This document shows, piece after piece, positions 63,540 to 64,000 of a stretch of DNA of 64,000 bases. Within the stretch, counting starts at the first letter, position 1. Every line of letters begins with the position of its first letter. The stretch comes from Deltaproteobacteria bacterium (GTDB lineage: Bacteria > Myxococcota_A > UBA9160 > SMWR01). The position numbers and the translations under genes are program-made. The notes under the pieces were generated by a model. It saw only the letters and a program-made list of their open reading frames with translations, was not told the DNA's origin and made no database searches. The stretch lies in contig JAFDDG010000012.1 in NCBI GenBank assembly GCA_019310965.1, positions 1 through 64,000 on the forward strand, given 5' to 3'.

Positions 63540-64000
63540 CTAGGAACCTGAGCTTTCGCCCGGCAGGCCCGTGAGCCGGATGCCGAGGCCCTCGGAAACC
63601 TTGTAGCGAATGTTCAGGCCGATCAGCAGCGCGGTCACGGATTCGACGATCCGCGCGTTCGAAAGCGGCCCGCCGTCGATGCCACGCAGCCCCGGGACCA
63701 GCTCGCACAGGGCCATCACCCGCTCACGCGACGCCTTGGCCCCGGACACGATCACGTCGCATTCGACAGGCTCCTCGAGGTGCTGCAGACGGTGCGCAGA
63801 GACGTTCTGGAACGCCGATACGACATCGACCCCCTTCGGCACCAGCGACTTCACCAGCTCCGCGCAGGAGCCCTGCCAGATGCCGAGCGTGCGCACGGCG
63901 CCGTCGCCGACGGCAGCTGCCAGCGGCACACCCATCGAGACCACGACCTGACCGTCGGCAAGCTTCTCCTTGATGCCCTTCACGGTGCTGGCGAAGTGCT
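63540..64000 (-). CDS. F420-dependent NADP reductase, C-terminal part (5' end outside window)
   Basis: The C-terminal part of an NADPH:F420 oxidoreductase, which shuttles hydride between the two cofactors. The frame is open to the window edge (residues FASTVKGIKEKLADGQVVVS). Family blocks: VVVSMGVPLA, WQGSCAELVKSL, VDVVSAFQNVSAHRLQ, CDVIVSGAK, LRGIDGGPLSNARIVES and GLNIRYKVSEGLGIRLTGL. About 150 residues are visible; the N-terminal dinucleotide fold is missing. The enzyme implies coenzyme F420 in this organism. It is upstream of nrdJ on the same strand. Confidence 0.85.
   Translation of the reverse strand, partial: HFASTVKGIKEKLADGQVVVSMGVPLAAAVGDGAVRTLGIWQGSCAELVKSLVPKGVDVVSAFQNVSAHRLQHLEEPVECDVIVSGAKASRERVMALCELVPGLRGIDGGPLSNARIVESVTALLIGLNIRYKVSEGLGIRLTGLPGESSGS

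Overview
The window is GC-rich DNA from a Gram-negative bacterium and is packed almost entirely with chromosomal housekeeping genes. Outer-membrane biogenesis genes (a BamD-like lipoprotein, LolA, Lgt, several lipobox proteins), PilT, MreB, MltG and a PilZ protein of the Myxococcus-type paralogous family, together with the gene order pgpA-cinA-thpR-recA, suggest a deltaproteobacterium in the broad sense (Myxococcota, Desulfobacterota or Binatota-like). That placement is an inference. Two traits usually associated with Actinobacteria stand out: a complete Pup-proteasome operon and an F420-dependent NADP reductase at the right edge. No phage, integrase, transposase or CRISPR array was seen.

Layout. 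1-10 kb: rpsF with a repeat-encoded tail; an MFS carrier; pdxS-pdxT (PLP synthase); nhaA; and a minus-strand housekeeping run (53-aa ORF, CDP-alcohol phosphatidyltransferase, DUF1844, ispE, tRNA-Gln, prs, rplY, pth). 10-24 kb: bamD, a frameshifted CBS protein, a phytoene-dehydrogenase-like oxidoreductase, cvpA, an acyl-CoA ligase, long-form ispG overlapping alaS, pilT, a large lipoprotein and two hotdog thioesterases. 24-34 kb: pgpA-cinA-thpR-recA, a beta-helix protein, ruvX-mltG, DUF427, a small lipoprotein, an MBL-fold hydrolase and mreB. 34-42 kb: the operon arc-dop-pup-prcB-prcA-pafA followed by a small membrane/coiled-coil protein. 42-55 kb: ftsK-lolA, ssb, PilZ, radC, an ECF sigma/anti-sigma/exported-protein group behind moaC and a lipase-like hydrolase, a lytic transglycosylase, an orphan histidine kinase and lgt. 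55-64 kb: an MFS carrier, ETF-ubiquinone oxidoreductase, an IMPase-like protein, a small exported protein, class II ribonucleotide reductase (nrdJ) with a long structured leader, and the F420 reductase fragment.

How it fits together. The Pup operon holds every core component: the tag (Pup, ending GGQ), its deamidase/depupylase (Dop), ligase (PafA), ATPase (ARC/Mpa, ending GQYL) and 20S core (PrcA, PrcB). Its gene order is tight, and a possible promoter lies far upstream in a 747-bp gap. ETF-QO, the acyl-CoA ligase and the thioesterases point to active fatty-acid turnover; ispE and ispG show the MEP isoprenoid route; nrdJ indicates B12-dependent, oxygen-indifferent dNTP synthesis.

Most long plus-strand ORFs in the supplied track are antisense shadows. 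Several true starts are GTG or TTG, and where the track's longest ORF overruns a neighbour the start was moved to a codon with a ribosome-binding site. One gene (CBS) is clearly frameshifted and one coding-like stretch upstream of ftsK looks broken.
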